The notes under the pieces: model-generated
Seen by the model: only the letters and a program-made list of their open reading frames with translations
What the model was told of the DNA's origin: nothing
The model's database searches: none
Shown: one piece after another, positions 15,891 to 24,629 of the stretch
Position numbering within the stretch: position 1 is the first letter of the stretch
How the letters are laid out: every line of letters begins with the position of its first letter
Translations under genes and position numbers: made by a program
Source of the DNA: an uncultured Oscillospiraceae bacterium
GTDB lineage: Bacteria > Bacillota > Clostridia > Oscillospirales > Ruminococcaceae
Reading direction: 5' to 3'
Assembly: GCA_934486875.1 (NCBI GenBank)
Contig: CAKSPU010000003.1
Location: 24,313-88,312 of the forward strand
Length of the DNA stretch: 64,000 nucleotides

Positions 15891-16541
15891 ATGGCAAATC
15901 CCGCAGAAAATGAAGAACCCCGCAAGATAAACAGCAATGTGGTAATTGCGGTAACAAGACAGTTCGGAAGCTTGGGCCGTCCTATCGCAAGAGAGGTGGC
16001 AAAGCAGCTCGGGCTCAAATTCATTGACCGTGAGATCATTGAAAAAGCAGGCGAGCGTATGGGCTACAAGATCGACGAGCTGGAGAAGATCGACAATCAC
16101 CGCATCAAGGGTCTGTCCCGAATGAAGTACCCTCTGGGCATCGGCAGCAAGGAAACTCAGGACAAGCTTTTCGAGATCGAAAAAAGCATTATTCTGGAGT
16201 ATGCCACCTATGATAACTGCGTTATCGTAGGACGCTGCGCAAACTTTATTCTGAAAAACAGACCGAATGTGCTTAAGGTGCATATCTATGCTCCCTATGA
16301 GGCACGTCTGAATATGTCCGTCGAGGATCTCCACCTGTCAAAGAGCGAAGCAAAGGCTATGATCGACAAGGTCGATGAGGCACGAAGCAGCTATTATCTT
16401 TATCACACAGGTGAGATGTTCGATTCAACGGCATATCAGGACATTCTTCTCAACAGCTCTATGCTGAGCTTTGACGAGAATGTAAAGCTTCTCTGCGACA
16501 TCGCAAAGAACAGGTTCCCTTCCCTGAAAAAGGAAAGCTGA
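15891..16541 (+). CDS. Cytidylate-kinase-like P-loop protein
   Basis: A 216-residue protein of the cytidylate kinase-like (AAA_26) family. Its N-terminal part VVIAVTRQFGSLGRPIAREVAKQLG replaces the classical Walker A with the family's R-x-x-G-S-x-G form, and FIDREII follows as in the family. VIVGRCANFIL and a C-terminal domain with YYLYHTG are also typical. Members are annotated as kinases by similarity but their substrate is usually unknown. The start follows GGAGGT. It stands alone between the histidine kinase and a bidirectional terminator. Confidence 0.88.
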   Translation: MANPAENEEPRKINSNVVIAVTRQFGSLGRPIAREVAKQLGLKFIDREIIEKAGERMGYKIDELEKIDNHRIKGLSRMKYPLGIGSKETQDKLFEIEKSIILEYATYDNCVIVGRCANFILKNRPNVLKVHIYAPYEARLNMSVEDLHLSKSEAKAMIDKVDEARSSYYLYHTGEMFDSTAYQDILLNSSMLSFDENVKLLCDIAKNRFPSLKKES

Positions 16542-16560
16542 CACCTTACGGCAAAAAACA

Positions 16561-16597
16561 GGGCGCTCCGTATTGAATGCGGAGCGCCCTTGATTTT
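16561..16597. terminator. Bidirectional terminator between the kinase-like gene and the chemoreceptor
   Basis: A 10-bp perfect stem (GGGCGCTCCG with its complement) is flanked by CAAAAAACA on the left and TTGATTTTT on the right, serving the convergent genes on both sides. Confidence 0.8.
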
Positions 16598-16607
16598 TGT
16601 GTTTGGT

Positions 16608-18572
16608 TTATGCCTTGAGCAGATCGACCTGCTGCTTGAGTATCTTGGACTGTGTGCTGAGCTGTTCGCAGGAGGCTGCTGTTTCTTCTGCGGTGGCACT
16701 GTTCTGCTGAACAACGTCGGATATCTTTTCAAGACCCATAGTTACCTGTCTGATAGCCGCTGCCTGTTCGCCCGATGCATCGGATATCTCGTCGATAAGA
16801 CGGCTTGTTTCCTTAGCCTTTTCGGTTATCTCACGCATAGATTCGGCTGCGCTGTTTACCTTTTCGGAGCCGTCATTCACGGCGTTTACTGTGGCGGAGA
16901 TAAGCTCGGTTGTGAGCTGTGCCGCCTCGGCACTCTTGGAAGCAAGGTTCCTTACCTCATCGGCAACTACCGCAAAGCCCTTGCCTGCGTCGCCTGCTCT
17001 TGCTGCCTCAACTGCGGCATTGAGAGCAAGGATATTTGTCTGGAATGCGATATCGTCAATGGTCTTGATTATCTTGCCTATCTCGGAGGACTTCTTTTCG
17101 ATCTCGCTCATAGCGTCCATAACGCTGCTCATATCCTTGTTCTGAGCTACGGCGCTGGTTTCCACCTCTGCGGAAAGCTCCTTGGCACGCACGGCATTTT
17201 CGGCATTTACGTTTATCTTGTCGGAAATGCCCATAACCGCATCGTTCAGATTTTCGATAGCGCCTGCCTGAGTTGTGGTGCCGTTAGCAAGTATCTGGGA
17301 GCCGCCTGCCATCTGCGAGGAGCCTGAGAGCACCTGCTCGGAGGAACGGCTGATGTTGTGGACTATCTGTGAAAGCTCTTCGCTGATATCACCGAAAGCC
17401 TGTTCGATACGCTCAAAATCACCCGAATACTGAACGGAGGGGTGCTTGGTGAAGTCGCCAACAGCCATTGCTTCAAGGATATCGGTAATGTCTCTTATGT
17501 AGCCGTTGAGAGACTTTTGAGTGTTGTGAAGAGCGGCGGCAAAGTGACCGAGCTCATCATTTCCGAATTTAAAGCCGCTTTCGGGCTTGCTCAGATGACC
17601 CTTGCTCATATCGTCCGCAAGGCGGTTGAGTTCAACGATAGGTCTTGCGATGACCTTTCTGATGAATATGCCCAGAACGATAAGTGCGGCGATGAGAACT
17701 ATAACGGCAGCTATGGCTGCAATGATGACCACACGTCCGAACGAGCTGTCGCTTGCCTTTGTGGACATTCCCGCAAAGAATGCGCCCTTTATATTGCCGT
17801 TTATGTCGGTGATAGGTCTGTACTGGATAAAGTATTCGCCGTTTTGAAGCTTTGCTCTGCCTGTAACGCTTTCACCTGTCATAATGGTGTCATAAACGTC
17901 TTGGCTTATCTCAGTGCCGACAGCTCTGTCGCCGTTTGCATCGGTGAATGTGGTGGCGATGACGGTATTGCCCGCAATAAGGCTCACTTCGCTGTTTATC
18001 TGCTCCTTAATGGGGTCAAGCACCTCGGAGTTTGAAAGGTTGTAGCCCATTACCACAACGCCTACAAGGCTCGAAAAGCCGTTTGCGTCATAATAAACGG
18101 GGGTAACATAGACATAGCAGAGGGGAACGCCGTCCTCGCAGCAGTAGCCTGAAAATTCCTCGTCGGCAATTGCTCTTGAAACGTCAAAATCGGTGAGCTT
18201 GCAGTTATCGGTCGCCCAGATCTTATTTCCCTCGGCATCGGTGAAGTATGCGAAGGTATATTCATCGGTGGTGGAGTTTGAGTACATTTCGGAAAGCTTG
18301 CCCGAGTAGCCGCTCTTCAGGGCGCTTGCAATGGCGTTGTTGCGGGAGTTTGTGCCTTTCCAGACCTCAAAAAGAGTTTTAAGGTACTCCTGTTTGCTCT
18401 CCACCGTATTTTCGATTACATTGATGCCGATATCGGTGAGAGTGTCGTGAGTCCTGCTGTTATGGCTCGATGAAAGCGATATTGATATGATAAGGGTCAC
18501 GGCTGTGATAACGGCGATTATAGCACCGACTATCAGGGCAACTGCCTTTTCTATTTTTGTCATTTTAGTCAT
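16608..18572 (-). CDS. Methyl-accepting chemotaxis protein
   Basis: A 654-residue transmembrane chemoreceptor. TM1 spans residues about 10-33. An extracellular Cache-type sensor domain (about 34-265) contains [24 protein letters not shown]2 lies at about 270-300, and a HAMP domain follows ([18 protein letters not shown]). The cytoplasmic coiled coil holds the signalling tip [23 protein letters not shown]. It would pass ligand binding to CheA and CheW. No che or flagellar genes are in the window, so the coupled output is unknown. ATG start with GAAAGGA upstream. Confidence 0.94.
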   Translation of the reverse strand: MTKMTKIEKAVALIVGAIIAVITAVTLIISISLSSSHNSRTHDTLTDIGINVIENTVESKQEYLKTLFEVWKGTNSRNNAIASALKSGYSGKLSEMYSNSTTDEYTFAYFTDAEGNKIWATDNCKLTDFDVSRAIADEEFSGYCCEDGVPLCYVYVTPVYYDANGFSSLVGVVVMGYNLSNSEVLDPIKEQINSEVSLIAGNTVIATTFTDANGDRAVGTEISQDVYDTIMTGESVTGRAKLQNGEYFIQYRPITDINGNIKGAFFAGMSTKASDSSFGRVVIIAAIAAVIVLIAALIVLGIFIRKVIARPIVELNRLADDMSKGHLSKPESGFKFGNDELGHFAAALHNTQKSLNGYIRDITDILEAMAVGDFTKHPSVQYSGDFERIEQAFGDISEELSQIVHNISRSSEQVLSGSSQMAGGSQILANGTTTQAGAIENLNDAVMGISDKINVNAENAVRAKELSAEVETSAVAQNKDMSSVMDAMSEIEKKSSEIGKIIKTIDDIAFQTNILALNAAVEAARAGDAGKGFAVVADEVRNLASKSAEAAQLTTELISATVNAVNDGSEKVNSAAESMREITEKAKETSRLIDEISDASGEQAAAIRQVTMGLEKISDVVQQNSATAEETAASCEQLSTQSKILKQQVDLLKA

Positions 18573-18618
18573 AATAGTGATATCCTTTCAGGAAGAAAAC
18601 ATAATTACCTGTATTTTG

Positions 18619-18647
18619 ATTATATCATACAAATTTTGTCAAGTCAA
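18619..18647 (-). promoter_or_regulatory. Promoter of the chemoreceptor gene
   Basis: On the minus strand, TTGACT (18647-18642) and TATAAT (18624-18619) are 17 bases apart. This is a sigma-A-type and not a flagellar sigma-28-type promoter. Confidence 0.75.
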
Positions 18648-18735
18648 CGGTAAAAATGCTTGATAATTTCAAAGGGAAATCGGCACTATGCACAGTTGTG
18701 ACATAACTGTTAATACGATGTTTGTTACTTATATA

Positions 18736-18778
18736 AACAATACGGCAGAAGAAAAAATATGTCTCCTGCCGCATTGTT
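18736..18778 (-). terminator. Terminator of the glycoside hydrolase gene
   Basis: A 13-bp stem with one mismatch pairs the AACAATACGGCAG arm (18736-18748) with its near complement (18766-18778), 13 bases after the stop codon. The T-tract is modest (TTGTTT). Confidence 0.65.
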
Positions 18779-18790
18779 ATTTATGCTTTA

Positions 18791-20230
18791 TTACAGCTCA
18801 ACAGGCTCAAATTCAAGTCTTACCTTGGGGAGCTTTTCCATTGTGTAGTAGTAGTTTTCAGCCCAGTCATCGCCCTGAGAGGGATCGTTCTCGCCGCTTG
18901 CGGGAGGAGCGAAGAGCTTAAGGGTCATATCGCATTCGCCGCCCAGAGGCTTCTCGTAGAATGCGCTCATAAGGTCAATTGTCTTAGCCTTGGGAGATTT
19001 GTAGAACCACTTGCCGTTTATCTCCATCATATAGTTGCCGTCATCTTCAAAAACGACCTCGCAGAAATGGGGGTTCTTCTCAAAGTGGAGCTTGATAGCG
19101 ATACCGTCAGCGTCCTCCGCACCGCCCCATCTGAGGGTAACGGGAACCTTGGCATCAGCTTCGGTCTCGGTCATTTCGGGCATAAACCAGTCGGAGTGGA
19201 TAATGTCCTTGTAGGTCTGCATAACAGGCTGCTCAATGCCCACGTCGGGGTTGTTGGGGTCTTCGATCTCCAGACCGAGACGGCCTCTGTCTCTGAACTG
19301 ATACATAGTGAAGCCGGAGAACCAGTCTGCCTTTTCGTCAACCAGGATATCGCAGAACTCCCTTACCATTTCAGCCTGATCGTATGCGCCGGTAACGTCG
19401 CCGTCAGCATTGAACTCGCTCATTACCATAGGCTTTGCCACGCCGCTGTTGAGGAACTTGTAGCGCTCAAAGCTTGCCTTTGTCTTTTCGTAGGTCTCTC
19501 TTACCTTGCTTCTGGAGTGGGAATTGCCGCCTCTGAGAGCAACGTCATAGGGCCAGCCCCAGTGGAGAGCCATATACTTGTCAACAGACCAGATATCAGC
19601 GGAGGGGATAGTTGCCTTGAACTCCTCTTCCTTTTCCATTTCGGTCTTGTTCAGATCCTCGATGCCGCCGATGCAGATGATAGTCTTGACATTGGGGGCA
19701 TACTCGTGGATAATATCGGTGAAATGAACGAAGAAATCGCCTATTTCCTTGTAGGAAGCTCTCTTTGTGAAGCTGAACCAGTCGCCTGTAGCCTCGTGGT
19801 TTATTCTGAGCATCATTCTGCCGAAGGTCCGCAGGTCCTTTGCAATGGCGATGAGCTGTTCATCGGTGCAGTGGGGGTCAACAGTGAGGGTGAGGGTAAT
19901 GTCCTGACCGTGGCGGCGGACATCACGCATACAGGTGAAGGGCTCATCGTTCAGGTTTCCGCCTATGCCGCCCTTGTATGTGAAATAGTCATCATAGGGG
20001 TAGTCCCACTGGAAAGAAACGTTAGCGTCCTTCATAACTTCGGAAATTCTGCCGGGGAACTGCTTGTCAAAGGGATAGTAGCAGTACATCAGGCTGATGC
20101 TGCGGTGGGGTCTGCCCATTTTGTGAAGTATGTAGTCCTGATTTACGTATTCGCCTCTTTCGGAGCCGTCGCCCAGGTCAACTGCACACTTTGCCTTGCC
20201 CATATGGACTGTGTAAAGGTTTTCATTCAT
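18791..20230 (-). CDS. Cytoplasmic clan GH-A (GH26-like) glycoside hydrolase
   Basis: A 479-residue protein with the TIM-barrel signatures of clan GH-A retaining hydrolases. LRINHEATGDWFSF places the acid/base Glu at E146, and KPMVMSEFNADGD places the nucleophile at E272. The HE-x-x-G-x-W form is closest to GH26 mannanase-type enzymes. A C-terminal beta-rich region (about 370-479) looks like an accessory domain. There is no signal peptide, so it acts inside the cell or is released otherwise. AGGAGG precedes the ATG. It is not beside transport or sugar genes; coaD and rsmD lie upstream. The exact family and substrate are uncertain. Confidence 0.72.
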   Translation of the reverse strand: MNENLYTVHMGKAKCAVDLGDGSERGEYVNQDYILHKMGRPHRSISLMYCYYPFDKQFPGRISEVMKDANVSFQWDYPYDDYFTYKGGIGGNLNDEPFTCMRDVRRHGQDITLTLTVDPHCTDEQLIAIAKDLRTFGRMMLRINHEATGDWFSFTKRASYKEIGDFFVHFTDIIHEYAPNVKTIICIGGIEDLNKTEMEKEEEFKATIPSADIWSVDKYMALHWGWPYDVALRGGNSHSRSKVRETYEKTKASFERYKFLNSGVAKPMVMSEFNADGDVTGAYDQAEMVREFCDILVDEKADWFSGFTMYQFRDRGRLGLEIEDPNNPDVGIEQPVMQTYKDIIHSDWFMPEMTETEADAKVPVTLRWGGAEDADGIAIKLHFEKNPHFCEVVFEDDGNYMMEINGKWFYKSPKAKTIDLMSAFYEKPLGGECDMTLKLFAPPASGENDPSQGDDWAENYYYTMEKLPKVRLEFEPVEL

Positions 20231-20310
20231 AGGTATAGTCCTCCTGATCTTTATTTTTCCCCATAGGGGTCCCCCGAAAGGGGGTTACATATTTTGTTTT
20301 TTATGCCGTC

Positions 20311-20820
20311 TTATCTCTGCTGCATAGGCGGCTGCTGGGGGATATTCTGCATAGGCACAGAAGCTCTGGGAGCCTTGATAGTACCCTTTGTGCGCTTTAT
20401 CGCAGTGATGGAAGCGGTAAGAGTTTCTTCAGCCTTTGAAAGGGTGTCAACTATATATTCATCGGCAGCGCTCTTTACAGCCTTAGCCTTCATAAGCGCC
20501 TGCTTTTCGATCTCCGCAGCCTTTGCCTGAGCAGCCCTTGTTATCTCATTTTCGGCAATAAGGGTGTTCTTGCGGCTCTCGGCTCTGTTTATGATCTCCT
20601 CAGCCTGTCTGTTAGCCTCGTCGATAATGGATTTCCTCTCCGAAACTATCTTCTTTGCCTGCTTCATTTCATTGGGTATGTTCATTCTGATGTGGTCGAT
20701 ACATTCTCTCAGCTGATCCACATCAACCAGTGATTTCTTTGACGAAAGGGGAAATGACTGCGCCTTGTCGAGAATTTCGTCCATTGCGTCAAGATAATCA
20801 TCAACCATAAGATCTGCCAT
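20311..20820 (-). CDS. Coiled-coil ATPase-subunit-like protein
   Basis: A 169-residue protein, nearly all long amphipathic helix rich in Ala, Glu, Lys and Arg (about 40-145), ending in a Pro/Gln-rich tail (IPQQPPMQQR). It resembles the stalk subunits of F- or V-type ATPases and is often annotated as an ATPase for that reason, but no other ATPase genes are nearby. It sits 38 bases after coaD in the rsmD-coaD operon, an arrangement common in Clostridia. Start supported by GGAGA. Function unknown, possibly a cell-division-related coiled coil. Confidence 0.75.
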   Translation of the reverse strand: MADLMVDDYLDAMDEILDKAQSFPLSSKKSLVDVDQLRECIDHIRMNIPNEMKQAKKIVSERKSIIDEANRQAEEIINRAESRKNTLIAENEITRAAQAKAAEIEKQALMKAKAVKSAADEYIVDTLSKAEETLTASITAIKRTKGTIKAPRASVPMQNIPQQPPMQQR

Positions 20821-20858
20821 ATTTCATATTCTCCGATCTGCCCGACGGGCGGTATTTT

Positions 20859-21356
20859 TTATTTTTTTGCCTGACTGTCGGGGAAGAGCCTTTCCTCGAT
20901 ATCCTTAAGAATGCATTTCGGAACGAATTTGCTTATATCTCCGCCGTAGGAAGCCACCTGCTTTACAACGCTGGAGCTGAGATACATATTCTCCGAGCTT
21001 GTGGTGAGGAAAACAGTTTCCGCACCGTCATAGATATTTCTGTTAACAAGCGCCATCTGGAACTCATACTCAAAGTCGGTAACGGCTCTGAGACCCTTTA
21101 CAATGGCGACAGCCCCCACCTCACGGACATAGTCGGCGATGAGCCCCGAGCACACGTCGACCTCCACATTGGGAAACTCGGCAGTGACCTTTTTTATGAG
21201 CTCAACACGCTCCTCGGGGGTAAAAAGGGGAGTTTTATGTTTGTTGACAGCGACCAGCACTATCACCTTGTCAAAAAGCATTGAAGCCCTGTGGATAATG
21301 TCCCTGTGACCGAAGGTAACGGGGTCAAAGCTTCCGGGGCAGACTGCTGTTCTCAA
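20859..21356 (-). CDS. coaD: Phosphopantetheine adenylyltransferase
   Basis: A 165-residue cytoplasmic enzyme that makes dephospho-CoA from 4'-phosphopantetheine and ATP, the fourth step of coenzyme A synthesis. The nucleotidyltransferase motif GSFDPVTFGH (residues 8-17) has the T-x-G-H pair, and ENMYLSSSVVKQVASYGG carries the C-terminal S-S-x-x-[VI]-[KR] signature. Length is typical. It lies 36 bases after rsmD, a widely conserved gene pair. Confidence 0.95.
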   Translation of the reverse strand: MRTAVCPGSFDPVTFGHRDIIHRASMLFDKVIVLVAVNKHKTPLFTPEERVELIKKVTAEFPNVEVDVCSGLIADYVREVGAVAIVKGLRAVTDFEYEFQMALVNRNIYDGAETVFLTTSSENMYLSSSVVKQVASYGGDISKFVPKCILKDIEERLFPDSQAKK

Positions 21357-21392
21357 GTCGGATCATTTCCTTTCAAAAATGACTTATGTGCA

Positions 21393-21950
21393 TTATTCTT
21401 CCTCTTCATCGGGGAGAGGAACACGGTAGACAGTTACTTCTATCTTGCCGTAGCGGTATGTCTTTGCTTTTCTGAGCTTTCCGCATTCATCGGGGAGCGC
21501 AAGACCCTTTTCGTGCTCGCAGACAACGATGCCTCTGTCGGACATCTTGCATTCGAGGAGGGGCAGTGCCTTTTCGATGATGCCGTTTCTGTAGGGAGGG
21601 TCGAGAAGAGCGATATCAAAGGTCATTCTCACACCTCTGAGGAAATCAAGGCTGTCGCTGACGGTAACGCCCGACTCGTCCTTAAAGCCGCAGGCTGCGA
21701 TATTTTCCCTTGCGCAGTCGGCGGACGCAGTGCTCCTGTCAACAAATCGGCAGTATTTTGCGCCTCTTGAAAGGGCTTCGATGCCGAGCTGACCCGAGCC
21801 GCAGAAAAGGTCGAGAACAACGCTTCCCTCTATATCAAACTGGATTATTGAAAAAATGGCTTCCTTGACCATATCGGTGGTTGGGCGAACGTCCTCGCCC
21901 TCCAGGGTTTTGAGCTTTCTTCCTCTGGCAATGCCTGTAATTACCCTCAC
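21393..21950 (-). CDS. rsmD: 16S rRNA (guanine966-N2)-methyltransferase
   Basis: A 185-residue class I methyltransferase acting on the 30S subunit. It shows the RsmD N-terminus MRVITGIARGRKLK, the S-adenosylmethionine motif VLDLFCGSGQLGIEALSRGA (about 44-63), and the catalytic DPPY motif of N2-guanine methylases (about 116-119). The start codon is GTG with GGGAGG upstream. It heads the operon with coaD. Confidence 0.93.
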   Translation of the reverse strand: MRVITGIARGRKLKTLEGEDVRPTTDMVKEAIFSIIQFDIEGSVVLDLFCGSGQLGIEALSRGAKYCRFVDRSTASADCARENIAACGFKDESGVTVSDSLDFLRGVRMTFDIALLDPPYRNGIIEKALPLLECKMSDRGIVVCEHEKGLALPDECGKLRKAKTYRYGKIEVTVYRVPLPDEEEE

Positions 21951-22048
21951 AGAATACGCCTCCCTTAAAAAAATTACAAAACGATTACAATATACAATAT
22001 CTATTATAACCCATAAAAAAATAATTTTCTATAACAAACAATGAATTT

Positions 22049-23878
22049 TCACATTGAATTTTGCACAAAATCGTAGACTTCTTTTGCAGCACTTTCACTA
22101 ATTCCCGCTGCCCTTGCTATCTCCTCGGGAGATGCTTTTTTCAGCGCTTCTGTGGTCTTGAACGCTGTCAGGAGCTTTATGGCACGCTTTTCGCCGATGC
22201 CCCTGATGCCGGTTATGCCAAGCTCAAAGGAGGACTTCCTGTGTTTTTTCCGCTGATAGGTGATAGCAAAGCGGTGTACCTCGTCCTGAATGCGTGTTAC
22301 AAGCATAAATGCCGCCTTTGTCTCGGAAATGCTTATCTCGCCGCCGTCAGCGGTAATGGCTCTGGTGCGGTGATTGTTGTCCTTTACCATACCGAAAACG
22401 GGCACCTCGATGTCCATTTCCCACAGCACCTCATTCACCGCCGCAAGCTGATTTCTGCCGCCGTCAAGGAGTATGAGGTCGGGGAGGCGCTTGAATCCCT
22501 CGTCGGTCTCTTCGGGGTCAAGATAATGCTTAAAGCGCCGCCTTAACACCTCCTGCATACAGGCAAGGTCGTTCTGCACGAGATTTTCCTTTATGGAAAA
22601 GCGCTTGTACATTTTCTTGCAGGGTCTGCCGTTTTCAAAAACTATCATACCCGCCACCATATCCGCCGAGCCGAGGTTTGAGATATCGTAGGACTCGATA
22701 TACAGGGGCGTTTTTTTCAGCCCGAGCATTTTCGCAAGAGTTTCAAGGGCGGATATCTCAGCGGCAGTTCGTCCCACACGTATGGACAGATATTCCTCCG
22801 CATTGGATTTTGCTATCTCCGCAAGGCGCATAAACCGTCCTCTCTGTGGGCACATCACGTCAACTGCACGCCCCGAGCGGTCACGGAGAAGATGCTCGAT
22901 GTCCTCCCTGTCCTGCACCTCTGTTCCCAGCACGATATTTCGGGGTATCTCACGTCCTCCCGAATAATACTGAGTCACGAAATCCTCCAGCATTGCGCTT
23001 TCCGTATCGTCCTCGCCGAGGAAATATTCCGCCCTGTCAAAAAGCCGTCCGCAGCGGTACATTATGACCGCCGCACAGGCTTCGCCGTTGTTTCGGGCAA
23101 TTGCCACAGCGTCCGTATCGGGGAGCTTTTCCGCAATGATGTTCTGACTGTCCGCCGCACGGGATATGGCGCTTATGCGGTCACGGAGCTTTGCGGCAAG
23201 CTCAAATTCAAGATTTTCCGCAGCCTCGTTCATCTGTGCGGTAAGGCGCTCAACGGAGGCTTCCGAGCCGTTTCTGATAAAATCCTCCGCTTCCTTGATT
23301 ATATCGGCATATTCCGCTTCGGAAATTTTTCCCGTACACACGCCCATACATCTTTTTATCTGATAATTAAGGCAGGGTCTGCCCTTGCCGATGTCACGGG
23401 GAAAAACTCTTTTGCAGGTGGGGAGCATAAACGCTCTGCCTGCTTCCAAAGCAGCCTGCTTTGCCACGAACGAGCTTGTATAGGGGCCGAGAAGTGTTCC
23501 GTCGGAGGGCTTTTGCAGCTCTGCGGTTATCCGTGAATATGGGGGCGGCGATATGCGGATATAGCTGTAGCCCTTATCGTCCTTGAGCAGGATATTGTAC
23601 TTGGGCGAATGCTGCTTAATCATCGAGCATTCAAGGACAAGTGCTTCATATTCCGACGTTGTTACTATGAAATCATAGTCATAGACATTCTCAACCATTT
23701 TCGCAACCTTTGGGGTGTGGTTGGGTGTTCTGGCAAAGTATGATGAAACACGGTTTCTTAGATTTTTCGCCTTGCCGATATATATTATATGACCTGTTTT
23801 GTCCTTCATCTGATACACTCCGGGGGAGGTGGTGAGAAGATAGGTCTTTTCTCTGAGCCAGTCAAGCCGTTCGTTCAT
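22049..23878 (-). CDS. uvrC: Excinuclease ABC subunit C
   Basis: A 609-residue nucleotide excision repair endonuclease that makes both incisions around a lesion marked by UvrB. Domains in order are GIY-YIG nuclease (about 12-95, SPGVYQMKDKTGHIIYIGKAKNL), UVR domain (about 200-235), the RNase H-like C-terminal nuclease with ESYDISNLG and LILLDGGRNQL, and a helix-hairpin-helix at the end (GIRGIGEKRAIKLL). Start chosen at 23878; the ATG 12 bases upstream lies directly against the AAAGGA site. A consensus promoter is at 23912-23940. Confidence 0.95.
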   Translation of the reverse strand: MNERLDWLREKTYLLTTSPGVYQMKDKTGHIIYIGKAKNLRNRVSSYFARTPNHTPKVAKMVENVYDYDFIVTTSEYEALVLECSMIKQHSPKYNILLKDDKGYSYIRISPPPYSRITAELQKPSDGTLLGPYTSSFVAKQAALEAGRAFMLPTCKRVFPRDIGKGRPCLNYQIKRCMGVCTGKISEAEYADIIKEAEDFIRNGSEASVERLTAQMNEAAENLEFELAAKLRDRISAISRAADSQNIIAEKLPDTDAVAIARNNGEACAAVIMYRCGRLFDRAEYFLGEDDTESAMLEDFVTQYYSGGREIPRNIVLGTEVQDREDIEHLLRDRSGRAVDVMCPQRGRFMRLAEIAKSNAEEYLSIRVGRTAAEISALETLAKMLGLKKTPLYIESYDISNLGSADMVAGMIVFENGRPCKKMYKRFSIKENLVQNDLACMQEVLRRRFKHYLDPEETDEGFKRLPDLILLDGGRNQLAAVNEVLWEMDIEVPVFGMVKDNNHRTRAITADGGEISISETKAAFMLVTRIQDEVHRFAITYQRKKHRKSSFELGITGIRGIGEKRAIKLLTAFKTTEALKKASPEEIARAAGISESAAKEVYDFVQNSM

Positions 23879-23911
23879 TTTCGTGACCATTCCTTTTTTA
23901 CAGATACATTT

Positions 23912-23940
23912 ATTTTATCATATCCGCACATTTATGTCAA
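23912..23940 (-). promoter_or_regulatory. Promoter of uvrC
   Basis: On the minus strand, TTGACA (23940-23935) and TAAAAT (23917-23912) are 17 bases apart. No LexA/DinR-type box (GAAC-N4-GTTC) is visible beside it. Confidence 0.75.
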
Positions 23941-23951
23941 ATGCATAAGCG

Positions 23952-23980
23952 TTGCAAATATGGGGGCGGTGTGGTATAAT
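23952..23980 (+). promoter_or_regulatory. Promoter of the DUF1893 gene
   Basis: TTGCAA (23952-23957) and TATAAT (23975-23980) are 17 bases apart. It lies back to back with the uvrC promoter. Confidence 0.75.
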
Positions 23981-24012
23981 CATTATAATAATTCAAGTGA
24001 AAAGGTGATAAA

Positions 24013-24438
24013 ATGACCGATGATATGAAAAAAGCGGCAGGACTGCTTGAAAAAGACAAGCTTACCTTTGCCGCAGCAAACGGCGATGATATTATTACTG
24101 ACAATGACAGGGGAGTAAAGCCCCTTTTGTCCCTTATTGACAGCGGCAGCACTCTTTCGGGATATTCCGCAGCGGACAGGGTTGTGGGAAACGGTGCGGC
24201 GTATCTTTATGTGCTTCTGGGAGTAAAGGCGGTCTATGCATATGTGATAAGCAGGGCTGCTCTTGATACTCTTGAAAAATACGGCATTGATGTTTCATAT
24301 GGCACTCTGACCGATGCCATAAGGAACCGTTCGGGAGACGGTTTCTGTCCTGTTGAATCGGCGGTGGCGGGAGCGGAAAGCCCCGAAGCTGCGCTTTTTC
24401 TCATAAGGGCAAAGCTGCGAGAGATGATTGGGAAATGA
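24013..24438 (+). CDS. DUF1893 domain protein
   Basis: A 141-residue protein of the DUF1893 family, which has a cytidine-deaminase-like fold. Characteristic features are LEKDKLTFAAANGDDIITDNDRGVKPLLSLI near the N-terminus, then AADRVVGNGAAYLYVLLGVKAVYAYVISRAAL. The two catalytic Cys residues of true deaminases are not evident. AAAGGTG precedes the ATG. It is a single-gene unit between uvrC and a block of palindromic repeats. Function not established. Confidence 0.88.
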   Translation: MTDDMKKAAGLLEKDKLTFAAANGDDIITDNDRGVKPLLSLIDSGSTLSGYSAADRVVGNGAAYLYVLLGVKAVYAYVISRAALDTLEKYGIDVSYGTLTDAIRNRSGDGFCPVESAVAGAESPEAALFLIRAKLREMIGK

Positions 24439-24487
24439 GGATTTCCTTTGCAAATCAGAATTTGGTTGTATTGATTCATAATATATC

Positions 24488-24555
24488 TGTAGGGGACGGG
24501 TTTCCCGTCCCGTTATCCCACATTTAAGAAGCGGGACGGGAGACCCGTCCCTTAC
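24488..24555. repeat. Long palindrome of GGGACGGG/CCCGTCCC units
   Basis: Arms at 24488-24512 and 24531-24555 pair over about 25 positions with two G.T wobbles. Each arm is itself a small palindrome (GGGACGGG...CCCGTCCC), so the DNA or RNA can form one long or two short hairpins. It may also end the DUF1893 transcript. A related GGGACGGC...GCCGTCCC hairpin follows at 24602-24620. Confidence 0.75.
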
Positions 24556-24594
24556 AAAATTATAAATCAGCCCGCCAAGTTACGATTTGTTCAA

Positions 24595-24620
24595 ACAAAA
24601 AAGGGACGGCAAGCCGTCCC
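24595..24620 (-). terminator. Terminator of the DUF4317 gene
   Basis: On the minus strand, GGGACGGC and GCCGTCCC form an 8-bp perfect stem with a 2-base centre, followed by TTTTTT. It starts 10 bases after the stop codon and is built of the same repeat unit as the palindrome at 24488-24555. Confidence 0.8.
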
Positions 24621-24629
24621 ATAAATATA

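Noticed and set aside
19067..20266. 399-codon plus-strand frame opposite the glycoside hydrolase
   Set aside because: It is a shadow of the real gene, with no Shine-Dalgarno or recognisable domain.
20257..20284. GC-rich hairpins between the coiled-coil gene and the glycoside hydrolase
   Set aside because: Two short stems exist, but with no T-tract and no sign of function they are not called as a terminator.
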